Shown: in pieces, positions 22,397 to 32,799 of the stretch
Layout: every line of letters begins with the position of its first letter
How positions within the stretch are numbered: the stretch's first letter is position 1
Source: Leptodactylus fallax
Lineage: Eukaryota > Chordata > Amphibia > Anura > Leptodactylidae
Assembly: GCA_947044405.1 (NCBI GenBank)
Contig: CAMRHE010000011.1
Coordinates: 8,620,001 to 8,684,000 of the forward strand
Direction: 5' to 3'
Length of the DNA stretch: 64,000 bases
Position numbers and translations under genes: made by a program
The notes under the pieces: generated by a model
What the model saw: only the letters and a program-made list of their open reading frames with translations
What the model was told of the DNA's origin: nothing
Databases searched by the model: none

Positions 22397-23419
22397 TCAA
22401 TACTTTGTTATATATCCTTTGTTGGCAATGACAGTGGTCAAACGTTTTCTGTAAGTCTTCACAAAGTTGGCACACACAGTTGCTGGTATGTTGGCCCATT
22501 CCTCCATGCAGATCTCCTCTAGAGCAGTGATGTTTTGGGGCTGTCACTGGGCAACACGGACTTTCACCTCCCTCCAAAGGTTTTCTATGGGGTTGGGATC
22601 TGGAGACTGGCTAGGCCACTCCAGGACCTTGAAATGCTTCTTACGAAGCCACTTCTTCGTTGCCCTGGCGGTGTGCTTGGGATCATTGTCATGCTGAAAG
22701 ACCCAGCCACGTTTCATCTTCAATGCCCTTGCTGATGGAAGGAGGTTTGCACTCAAAATCTCACGATACATGGCCCCATTCATTCTTTTATGTACGCGGA
22801 TCAGTCATCCTGGTCCCTTTGCAGAGAAAAACCCCCAAAGCATGATGTTGCCACCCCCATGCTTCACAGTAGGTATGGTGTTCTTTGGATGCAACTCAGC
22901 ATTCACTCTCCTCCAAATATGACGAGTTGTGTTTCTACCAAACAGTTCTACTTTGGTTTCATCTGACCATATGACATTCTCCCAATACTCTTCTGGAACA
23001 TCCAAATGCTCTCTAGCAAACTTCAGACGGGCCCGGATATGTAGTGGCTTAAGCAGGGGGACACGTCTGGCACTGCAGGATCTGAGTCCCTGGCGGCATA
23101 GTGTGTTACTGACGGTAGCCTTTGTTACGTTAGTCCCAGCTTTCTGCAGGTCATGCACTATGTCCCCCCATATGGTTGTGTGATATTTGCTCACAGTTCT
23201 TGTGATCATTTTGACCGCAAGGGGTGAGATCTTGCGTGGAGCCCCTGATCGAGGGAGATTATCAGTGGTCTTGTATGTCTTCCATTTTCTAATTATTGCA
23301 CCCACAGTTGATTTCTTCACACCAAGCTGCTTGCCTATTGCAGATTCAGTCTTTCCAGCCTGATACAGGTGTACAATTTTGTTTCTGGTGTCCTTACACA
23401 GCTCTTTGGTCTTCACCAT
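22397..23419 (-). pseudogene. Tc1-F transposase with two nonsense codons
   Basis: A 341-codon frame runs without frameshift from ATG at 23419 to TGA at 22397-22399. It has a helix-turn-helix N-terminus, a basic SGAPRK stretch near residue 60, and the DDE triad at residues 153 (WSDET), 244 (HDNDPKH) and 279 (NPIENLW). These are the positions used by Sleeping Beauty-type transposases. Two TGA codons break it, at residue 205 (22805-22807) and residue 292 (22544-22546). Related proteins usually have arginine there, so CGA to TGA by CpG decay is likely. The element is probably inactive. Confidence 0.92.
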
Positions 23420-23784
23420 AGTGGAGTTTGGAGTGTGACTGTTTGAGGTTGTGGACAGGTGTCTTTTATACTGATAATTTCAAACAGGTGCCATTACTAC
23501 AGGTAATGAGTGGAGGACAGAGGAGCCTCTTAAAGAAGAAATTACAGGTCTGTGAAAGCCAGAAATCTTGTTTGTTTGTAGGTGACCAAATACTTATTTT
23601 CCACCATAATTTGCAAATAAATTCTTAAAAAATCAGACAATGTGATTTTCTAGATATGTTTTCTCATTTTGTCTCTCATAGTTGAGGTCTACCTATGATG
23701 TCAATTACAAGCCTCTCTCATCTTTTTAAGTGGGAGAACTTGCACAATTGGTGGCTGACTAAATACTTTTTTTTCCCCACTGTA

Positions 23785-24289
23785 CATGTATGTGGTAGAA
23801 TGTGGGTAGTTACTGCATCCACACATACACGTACGTGATGGTGATCGAGCGGGCTCAGAAGCAGAGCCCGTGCGATCACCATGGGAGTCCAGCTGTATCT
23901 GACAGCCAGGCTCCCGTTGCAACAGCGGGGACGGTGATAACACTGATCCCTGCTGTTTAACCCTTAAGATGGCGGACCTGGTTTCAGCTCTGTTTCAGCT
24001 CTGCAAAAGTGTCATGGCGTCCAAAAACCAAACCGTCTAAATCTGTGCTCTAAAAACCAAAATAGCGCACCTTATCTTCTGTGCCCGGCTGTGTGCAAAC
24101 AGCATTTTATACCCATATATAGCATTAAGTACGTTATCCTGGGTACACCAGTGTCATACATGTGGGCATAAACTGCCGTTTGGACACCCAGCAGGGTGTA
24201 GATGTCAAGGAGCGCTATGTGTTTTGGACCGCTGATTTAGATAAGGTCCTGAAGACGCTGAAGACGGCAGGATGGAGCGAGGATGCCAA
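23785..24289. other. Flank of Tc1-F, fragment related to element G
   Basis: 23990-24240 matches 18085-18325 of G (tggcgtcca, aaatagcgc, ataaactgccgtttgg). The sequence left of Tc1-F (taaccccttcacacacgtac) continues here as acatgtatgtgg. Tc1-F therefore inserted into a G-related element. No gene seen. Confidence 0.65.
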
Positions 24290-24400
24290 GGAAAGGTAAG
24301 GCAAGGTGAATATGAATGTTTGTTATTTTTAATCACTTCCCTGGGCATCCGATTATTATACTCTGGGGTCTGAGGAGACCCCAGAGTACAGTAATAGCAC
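24290..24400. repeat. Foldback arm and hairpin (copy 6)
   Basis: ggaaaggtaaggcaaggtg is followed by an arm remnant, then a near-perfect hairpin at 24355-24392: ctctggggtct, gagg, agaccccagag. It sits directly upstream of the longest 31-bp minisatellite. Confidence 0.8.
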
Positions 24401-24404
24401 TGAA

Positions 24405-24845
24405 GCGGAGGGGGGCTATTGGGCGCATATAATACTGTGTGGGGGCCACTGTGGAGCGTATAATACTGGGTGGGGGCCACTGTGGGAGGCATATAATACT
24501 GGGTGGGGGCCACTATAGGGAGCATATAATACTGGGTGGGGGCCACTGTAGAGCTTATAATACTGTGTGTGGGCCACTGTAGGGAGCATATAATACTGGG
24601 TGGGGGCCACTGTGGAGCTTATAATACTGTGTGGGGACCACTGTGGAGCTTATAATACTGGGTGGGGGCCACTGTGGGGGGCATATACTACTGGGTGGGG
24701 GCCACTGTAGGGAGCATATAATACTGGGTGGGGGCCACTGTGGAGCTTATAATACTGGGTGGGGGCCACTGTGGAGCTTATAATACTGGGTGGGGGCCAC
24801 TGTGGAGCATATAATACTGGGTGGGGGCCACTGTGACGTTTATAC
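24405..24845. repeat. 31-bp minisatellite, longest array
   Basis: About 14 units of agcatataatactgggtggg ggccactgtgg. Variants are clustered (gagcttataatactg forms in the middle and right), which suggests local expansion. The unit is homologous to those in hAT-B, C and E. Confidence 0.92.
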
Positions 24846-25321
24846 TCCATACAGTGGCTCCTTCATTTTTTTTTTTAATTACGCCGGGGCAGGTGAAAAA
24901 AAACAAAACCAAAAAAAAAAAACCCCAAACTTTTTCTCCTGTCCCCAGTGTCTCCCAGCGCGGTTTGGTCCTGCAGTTCTGTTTTCTTCCAGCTGAAGTT
25001 CTGCCTGCACATGACTACCTGTGACGTCATGTGACCTGTGAGGCCAATCAGCGGCCTAAGGGAAGGGACCTGGGACGTCACAGCCAGTGAGGACTTCCGG
25101 CATAAAGACGACAGCGGAGCTGCAGGACCAGACCATGCTGGGAGGACACCGGAGCACTGGAGACAGGTGAGTATGTTTAGTATGTTTTTTTTTTTTTTTT
25201 TTTTGGGGGGGGGGGGGTAGGGGGGATTCACCTCCCCCCGGACTAATTATAAAAAAGAAAAAAAATTATACTGGACAACCTCTTTAAACTGTGGCGCATT
25301 AGGGGGGCCCTGGGGGGTATA
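24846..25321. other. GC-rich non-coding segment, likely truncated TTAA-type element
   Basis: Contains A, T and G tracts (24860, 24900, 25188-25218). The right part, actggacaacctct then TTAA at 25278, looks like the right end of the same MITE type as 25326 and 25915. No matching left end was found. A donor-like word, gacaggtgagtatg, lies at 25162. Confidence 0.55.
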
Positions 25322-25732
25322 TTAAAGGGGATGTCCAGGTATAATTTGTTATGGTTTATCCTCAGGATAGGCCATAGATACCTGATCTGTATGGGGCTGA
25401 CCCCGGACCGATCAGCTGTATGGAGACACTTCTGATGCCCGTCCTGTACACAATACAGGGCCAGAAGCAGAAAGCTCTGTCCACTGCATAGGGGCCGGGC
25501 ACCTTCACTGCATCTCAGCACTTATTGAAGTCAGTAGGAGCTGAGCTGCAGTGAAGGCACTGGGCAGTGGATGGAGCTTTCTGCTTCCGGCCCTGTGTTG
25601 TGTACAGAACGGGCGCTGGAAGTGGCACTGAACAGCTGATGGGGCCGTGTGTCAGCCCCCTACCGATCAGGTATTTATGGCCTATCTTGAGCATAGGCCA
25701 TAAAAAAGATTAACCCTGGACAACCCCTTTAA
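25322..25732. mobile_element. TTAA-flanked palindromic MITE (403 bp)
   Basis: TTAA at 25322-25325 and 25729-25732 bracket 25326-25728. Ends are aggggatgtccagg and cctggacaacccct. Long imperfect complementarity runs inward (ggataggccata with tatggcctatc; acctgatc with gatcaggt; gaagcagaaagctc with gagctttctgcttc). TTAA flanks with terminal G/C runs suggest a piggyBac-mobilised MITE; that is inference. Confidence 0.84.
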
Positions 25733-25910
25733 TATGCATCACACAGTTTAATGTCCCTCCCCCCACAGGATGTTAGCCTCCCATCTCTGCTCCCACACAA
25801 TATAATTACCCCATCACTGTTCCCCATACAGTATGGGGGACCAGTGAAGAGGCCACTATGTGAGGGGGACCAGTGAAGTGATCATAGAAAAATTTGGCCC
25901 AGACAACCCC

Positions 25911-26237
25911 TTAAAAGAGGTTTCCATAAACTGGAAAATTAAAAAAAAAAAAAAAAAGCATACTCACCTATCCCTAGCACCCCGTTGGCCCCTGCCTGTG
26001 TCTGTTCGGTCTCATGGCAGCGCCTCATTTCTGGAAATCCTGTACCTAATTGGTCTTAGCGATCACATGAGGTGCAGGACTCCCAGCAAGGAGTCGCTGG
26101 CACGAGACTGAATGGACCCTGGCAGTGGACAATGGAGCGCTGGGGACAAAGTAGTATGCTTTTTAATTTACTTATTTTTTACTTTACACCTCCCGCCAGC
26201 TACATGGGTTGCTCCAATTCCTGGACAACCTCTTTAA
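25911..26237. mobile_element. Second TTAA-flanked MITE (319 bp)
   Basis: TTAA at 25911-25914 and 26234-26237 bracket 25915-26233. Ends are aagaggtttcc and ggacaacctct, with an A tract just inside the left end. The interior resembles 24880-25250 in inverse (catactcaccta versus caggtgagtatg). Confidence 0.75.
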
Positions 26238-26600
26238 AGGATTTATCCATCTTTGTAATATTGATAGCGTGTCATTAGGATAGGCCATCAATATTACATC
26301 TGCGATGATACAACAGCCAGGACCTCTGCAGATCAGCTTTTCCAGGACAGTGCGGCTACAGGTAAAGGTAACAATTCTAGGAGCCACACTGTTCACTTGC
26401 CATACAAGGTGAAGCAGTAGGTTTAGGTAGTGCAGTGGTGCACATGGTATAATGGGTGAGCAGCATGGCTCCCGGCATGTTATTACCTTTAGCCGCCCTG
26501 TCTCAGTACCGCTGATCTGCAGGGGTCCTGATGGTGGGCCCCTAGAAACAATTCCACTGGTGGGCCCTAGACATCCCAGTCTGACACTGTAGGAGTGTAT
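26238..26600. other. Non-coding interval
   Basis: ataggccatcaatatta at 26280 hints at a fragment of the 25326 MITE family. Nothing else recognised. Confidence 0.4.
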
Positions 26601-27975
26601 GTCTCTGATGACACAAACGCAACGTATTGGGCACCAAAATGGCATATCTCTTTAAAAAATTAAATTTTCACTTTGTGCATTAATTTTTGGGAAACACTCT
26701 TGAGCTCAAAATGATGATACCCCTTGATAAATTCCTTGAGGGGTGTAGTTTCTAAAATGGGGTCACTTTTTGGGGGTTTCCATTGTACTGGTACTTTAGG
26801 GGCTCAGCAAATGCGAAAACTGAAAACTATTGCAGCTATATCTGCCCTCCAAAAACACAACCACATATGGGGTATTGCCATGTTTAGGAGAAATTGTGTA
26901 ACAAACTTTGGGGAGCTTTTTCTCCTTTATCCTCTTGTGAAAATAAAAAATTTGGGACTAAACTGATGGTTCATTGGAAAAAAGTAATTTTTCATTTTCA
27001 CATCCTAATGTTAATAAAATCTGTGAAACATCTGTTGGGTCAAACTGCTCACTATATCTAGTTTCCAAAATGGGGTCACTTTTTGAGGGTTTCCTTTGTA
27101 TTGGTACTCTAGTGGCTCTGCAAATGAGACATGGCACCGAAAACTTTTCCAGCAAAATCTGCTTTTCAAACATCCAGTGGCGCTCCTTCCCTTCTGTGCA
27201 CTGCAGTGTTCCAAAACATCAGTTTATACCTACATGTGGGGTATTTCTGTGCTCGGGAGATATTGCGTAACAAACTGTCAGCTGCATTTTCTCCTTTAAC
27301 CCTTTGTGAGTGTGTTAATTTTAGGGCTAAATGAATGTATTATTGAAAAAAAAATGCCTAAATTTAATTTCCATATTGCTTTAATCCACGTGAAATGCTT
27401 AAAGGGTTATCAAACTTCCCAAATGCTGTTTTGAATCATTTGAGATGTGCAGTTTTGAGAATGGGGTGTTTCATGGGGGTTTCTTATATATACGTAGGCC
27501 TTTATAATCTCCTTCAGAACTGAAGTGGTCCCTAAAAAATTAGTTTGGGAAATGTTCTTGTAAATCTGGAAAATCGCAGTTACAGTTTTAAGCCTTCTAC
27601 CGTCCAAAATAAATTAAATGACAATTAAAAGATGATGCCAATATAAAGCAGAAATATGGTAGATAATAGTTATTAATGTATTTGGGTAGTATGACTATCT
27701 ATTTGAAAAGCAGAGCATTTCTCATTTTGAAAATTGTGATTTATTTTTTTTTTCCAAATTTCCTATTTTTTTTTATAAATAAATACAAAAATATTGATTA
27801 GTGTTTTCCACTAACATCAAGTACAATGTGTCACAAAAAAAAAAAACATTTCAAAATCACTTGTCTAAATTAAAGTGTCTCAAAGTTATTGCCATATAAA
27901 GTAATATATGTCAGTTTTGAAAAATGTTGCCTGGTCCTTAACACACGTTTGTGCTCGGTCCTGTAGAGGTTAATC
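26600..27975. mobile_element. Partial second copy of element G
   Basis: Follows G from acgtattgggcaccaaaatg (as at 18542) through two of the long-period repeats to a diverged right end, ctggtccttaacacacg. Compared with G it lacks Tc1-H1, and so supports the empty site. The left half including the hairpin cluster is missing. Confidence 0.82.
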
Positions 27976-29160
27976 TTTCCCTAGAAAATTTACATCTCTT
28001 TTTTTGTGTGGGCTTTTTAATCACCATATGAGTCATCAGTAACCTTTGAACTATAGGCCCCCTGAGTGTCCCAGATGGCATGATATTTTGAGCTGTATAG
28101 TGCCACCTGTTAGTACAGGAGCTGTCCAGCAATTCAAATAAATTATCCACAATGTCTGTTGCTGTATGAATGCAGGATCTCCCCAACAATTCATACAAAT
28201 AGCCGGGCAGCTGTCTCCTCTAACTACCCACCACTCTCAAACATTTGGTGTGATTGGGTTACTCCAGATCACATTGAAGTAGGTAACAGACCTCAGGCAG
28301 AATTAATATTTGTGGCTAAAATTAATATTTATGGTGCAGTACATAAATCGCAGTACACTGACCTGTAATTTCTATATAGCCAGAGAAAATATTAGATAAA
28401 AATAAGTAAATACTTAAATAATAGTAAATAAAAATTATATATATAAACATAAATAAATGATAAAGAAAAAAAAAAACATGTGAGGGATTCCCCCTAATTT
28501 TTCGGAACCAGCCACATGCAACAAGCAGCTACAGATTAGCTTTACTAGGGTAGGAATGCCCAAGTTTATTGGCCCTTCTAAGGGTGATATACCAGCCTGC
28601 AGGCCACCACCATACCCAGCCATCACTTCAAATAGCCGGATATTGGCTGATACCTGGCTTTTGCCAGCATCCCTCGTGGCAGTGGGTACTGGGGTAATGA
28701 TGGGGAGTTCGTGTAAGTCATTTTAGCAGCTAAAACTAAGCCCCATTGTCCCTGTTTTGGGACTCACATCAGTCATGTTTGTTTTTGTTTTTTAATTTTT
28801 TTTAGTTGCCAGGCAATATTTTTGTAAATATGCCTTCACTTAACCCTTTAAGACATAGTTCTCCATTGTTTTGTAAATTTCACATTGACTTGATGTGGTA
28901 AAAGATCATTGTAGAAAAAAATAAATGTAAGAATAATTCCTTTATTTAGACTTTACCAAGGTTTTTGTGTACAAGTTGCTTTGACAATTCTTCTGTCAGC
29001 TTATCCCCCACTATTGTGTTATGAGTGCTACTTTAAAGATGCATATAAATAAGTTGCAATATAACTCCACAGTGTACATTTGGGTACACACACTATACTG
29101 AACATGCAACTTATAATGGACCGTTGGGGACTGTACAGTACTGTGAATGATGTGAGTGAT
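27976..29160. other. Non-coding interval
   Basis: No gene or element end recognised. Short A tracts and a TA-rich stretch at 28435-28480. Confidence 0.4.
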
Positions 29161-29166
29161 CCTATT

Positions 29167-29167
<1 letters not shown>

Positions 29168-29198
<31 letters not shown>

Positions 29199-29530
29199 CC
29201 TTTAATAGTCCCACCTTGGGGAAATTCAGTGTGTTACAGCAGCAAAGATATGCAATACAAAGATAAGCAGTACAAATACAATATATACAAAACGTTCCAA
29301 GGAAGAAGCATTCCAGTGATAGTAGACAGACAGATAGAAAGGTACAGGTAAAAAGTAGCAGAGGGGGATATCACAACAGAAAGGTATTTCAGTTCTCTGT
29401 AAGGACTGATTTCTGCTTAGGTCGGTGTTGGTTGTACAGCCTAACCGCAGCGAGGGGTAAAGACTTCCATTAGCTCCTTCTCACACTTTGGGTGAAGTAG
29501 TCGGTCACTGACAGTACTGTAGGATGCTAT
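29168..29530 (-). mobile_element. LINE 3' end fragment (L2-like) with (TAA)n tail
   Basis: A run of about ten taa units (29168-29198) abuts cctttaatagtcccaccttg gggaaattca. Read on the minus strand this is the gaatttcccc... end followed by a microsatellite tail, typical of L2-type LINE 3' ends. The 5' part is missing. Confidence 0.65.
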
Positions 29531-30980
29531 ATCAGGTTTACAGCATTGGCAGCAATAGAGAGACAGAAATGAGGTGGAGCACATCTCATATTTTGAATAC
29601 CAGTCAGAATGCTACTAAGCCAATACGTTTTTACTGGGTTAATTAGATATAGGTTTATAGCAGAGAACAGAATATTTGCTCCAGGTGAAGGGTCTAGTGA
29701 ACCTCTGTCTGTAGGGCATACACTTAAAGTACTCATGCCATGACCATTAGGACAATGAACTTTATGGATTAGAAATGTGATGTTCACTTACCACATTTTC
29801 ACAATGGGATTTAGTGGTAAGAAGATAACTCTAAATCTGTGTTCCTTCCTTTCCTGCATGGAACATAAGTGTGCTTTATAGCTGTTCTAAACAAGTGCTT
29901 ATGTGGCTTTTGGGCTCCAAGATACTAAGATTGAATCTGGACATATATTACTCATAAGTGGTCTCACATGTACAGTATATGTTCTTTTCAAACCCTAAAC
30001 ACACTGTTTCTCCTAGGACTAGCATTTTAAAGCAAGTGCTAGTTCACTTTGAGTTACCTATTTCCAAACGAATGGACTTATTTAAACACTGTACAGCTCT
30101 GGGCAGTTAAAACACCAGAGTTCACTGCTTTGCTAACATGTCCTTTTGCACATTGTTACACATCAGTAGACACAATAATGTTTCCTACATCTGTACTTGA
30201 CAGTTAAATTGCTTCTGGACTGCTGATGTAGTGTAGCAAAAGTTATTCTATCTGCTGGAGCATTACAAAGGTCCAGGTAGTATGTTCGACATTAACAGAA
30301 CTGCCTGATATTGTTAGTGAAGGCTCTACTTCCAATAGCATGTTAACAATTCACCAGCTCATTCACACAATATCTGTACTGCTCCTCTTGTACTATATAT
30401 CCATAGTAGAATACTTGAAAGTGCTAAAAAAAAATCCCTCAGGGTATTTCTACAACTTAATCACTGCTATTTTATAGATCCTCAGAAAGTGATTAATTAA
30501 AATGATCCTCACAAGGGTTTTGTTCTACTGGTATTTTTCTCTTAATATGCTTTGTTCAACTGCAGTGATTTTCAACATCAATTATTTTCTGCTTCAGTGC
30601 AAAATGACCGGGTTCAGCTATACATTTTCACAACTAATGTCTTGATCAACATTTTCTCTGACCGTTGAGAAACAGAGTTTGAAATCCCATTGTTGAATAG
30701 GATATTTATTCCTTTTGATCAAGAGCTGACATGAATATGACCACAGTAAATCAATTTACTGGGCTAAACAACGCCTTTGCTGAGCACAATTTTATAATGT
30801 AACTTCAATCATAAGAGTCTAATAAACATCACTTTGAAGAATTGGGGAGCAAGGACTATATAGCTTTATAATCTTGAACTAGTGATGAGATAATTCAAGT
30901 TCACTACTGGGACAAAAAAAGTTAAAAATGATTTAAAATAATGAATGAATTAATTAATGAATTAATTAATTAAGCCTCAA
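29531..30980. other. Non-coding interval
   Basis: AT-rich, with no open frame, repeat array or element terminus that I can support. Confidence 0.4.
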
Positions 30981-30984
30981 AATT

Positions 30985-31860
30985 GCCTCTTTTCTATATA
31001 TTTATTATGTAAACAAATAATAAAATAATAAAAAGCAATACATATTTGGTATGACTGTGTCCATAACAACTGTTAACATAAATCTAAAATATTACTCAAC
31101 CCACACAGTGAACCATATATATATAAAAAAAAAAAAAAAAAAAAAAACAGTAGGAAGTAATAATTCTCGCCTCACAAAACATAAACTAAAAAAGTGAACA
31201 AACAGTCATATATACCTCAATATGGTACCAATAGAACAGATTATCCCACAAACAATAAGCCCCCAAACAGCCTCATCAGCAAAAAAAATTTAAATATTAT
31301 GTCTCTCAGAAGATGGCAAGGTAAAAACAATAGATTTTTTCCCCAAATGGGTTTTTATTTTGCAAAATTAGTAACACATAAAAAAAATATAAATTAGATA
31401 TAACCAGAAATATACCAAGCTACAGAATAAAGATAGTATGTTATTTATGCTGTATGGTGACAACACAGAATGGTGTAATTAAAAATGCTTCTCAACTTGC
31501 AAAAACAAATCCTCATATGGCTACATCACCAGAAAAAAAACAAAAAACTATAGCTCGTACACTGACAACATAAAAAACAAAATATTGCCACTTCTTTTTT
31601 TGCACAACTGGCTGCAGCCGTAAGGGAATAAGCTATGAGAGAGTACATCAGGATTAGAGATTCTTTTGACTGCGTGAAAGCATCATGACATTGGTGCACC
31701 CATGTGACCATTAAGGCCCCATCACAGACCTCAGAGGTGACACTGGGCCGTATGACATCAGCTAAGGGCCAGAAAAGGACACCAGAGGACTGTTGAATGC
31801 TGCATGTAGGTGTAACCAAAATCAGGAAACAGAATAGTAAAATCTTGCACCAAAATATGA
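30985..31860. mobile_element. Diverged fragment related to element G
   Basis: Parallels 17085-17760 of G: acatatttggtat, aaaagtgaacaaa, aatgggtttttattttg, gtaacacataaaaaa, tatgctgtatgg. An A tract (31121-31147) replaces the corresponding region of G. More diverged than the copy at 26600. Confidence 0.65.
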
Positions 31861-32465
31861 TTGCATTAATAAATGTGCTATGCTTTACCGTGACACTTTT
31901 GTAGACACTTTTTAAAACTAATAGGGTTAGAAGTTATGTAAAAATTGTTGAAAACACATTATAAATTTGGTGAACATCTACTCCACTTTTAGGTACAGTT
32001 TGTAACATAATTCTGCCATATTTTTACGTAGCAAATCCCCCTCCAGGCACTACTTTTTTTGTGGGGTTTTATGATGCAGGAAACCAAATTTGCTACCTGC
32101 CTGAATCCAATGAACTTTGTGCAGCAAACATATTTTTTTCAGTAAACTGAGCATATAATTTAAAGTGTATAACTAAGGTGGATATGACATATACATTTAT
32201 TGGTACTGTTAAACATGACCTTTCTGTTCACAGTCTGTTCCGTGATGCTAACAATTGAAATCACTTAAACACAATGATCTGTAGCAGGATTGGAAAATTA
32301 AACATACAATATTTTGTATGTATAACATTAATATATGAACATCTTACCCATAATCACCACCAGATTAATACAGTCAGAAAAAGTTTGCCAATCATGCCTA
32401 CATTGCCCTGAAACATTGTGTATGACACTCTGAGGCCTCCTGGGACTGTATACAACTCTTTAAAA
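31861..32465. other. Non-coding interval
   Basis: No gene or element terminus recognised; AT-rich sequence leading into the hairpin at 32469. Confidence 0.4.
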
Positions 32466-32468
32466 GCT

Positions 32469-32509
32469 CTTTAGCTCAAAGATGGCATTAGTCCATCTTT
32501 GAGCTAAAG
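32469..32509. repeat. Perfect 17-bp hairpin
   Basis: Arms ctttagctcaaagatgg and ccatctttgagctaaag with a 7-base spacer, cattagt. It lies just upstream of the LINE ORF1 remnant. Confidence 0.9.
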
Positions 32510-32539
32510 TGACAGCAATATATATTATTATAGATTATT

Positions 32540-32737
32540 ATGATTATAAATAGAGAGCAGTGGGAGATTTGGGAAATAAACAAGTGGCTCAAGAGCTGGT
32601 GTAGGAAGGAGGGATTTAGGTTCCCGGAGAACTGGGTCGACTTTGCTGTGGGCCACAGGTTCCATGGTAAGAATGGGCTGCACCTCAATGGGGAGGATGC
32701 AGCTGTGCTGGGGGAGAAGATGGCTAGATGCTTGTAG
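32540..32737 (+). pseudogene. LINE ORF1 C-terminal remnant
   Basis: About 65 codons to a TAG. Residues include EINKWLKSWCRKEGF, NWVDF and GLHLNGE, the tail of the ORF1 protein of vertebrate CR1/L2-type LINEs, where the DGLHLN segment belongs to an esterase-like domain. The N-terminal part is missing or too diverged upstream. Confidence 0.75.
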
Positions 32738-32799
32738 GAGTGTTTAAACTAGGGACTGGGGGAAGGGTAACAGATGTAGAGGGCAAGATAGTGTAGATA

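Larger units (their letters stand above)
16262..23784 (-). mobile_element. Tc1-F, a Tc1 element split by element G
   Basis: Left end 16264 (cagtggggaaaaaaaggatt) and right end 23782 (tttttttccccactg) are inverted repeats; about 150 bp of each terminus pair. TA flanks both (16262-16263, 23783-23784). Removing the insertion (16420-22337) leaves about 1.6 kb, normal for Tc1. The break lies in the left terminal repeat: gatttttaa resumes as ataatttatttgcaaattat, and the uninterrupted right repeat confirms this. The transposase is on the minus strand. Confidence 0.93.

Noticed and set aside
24205..24850. CRISPR-like regular repeats at 24405-24845
   Set aside because: Units are contiguous with no unique spacers, and the context is a vertebrate-type repeat nest.
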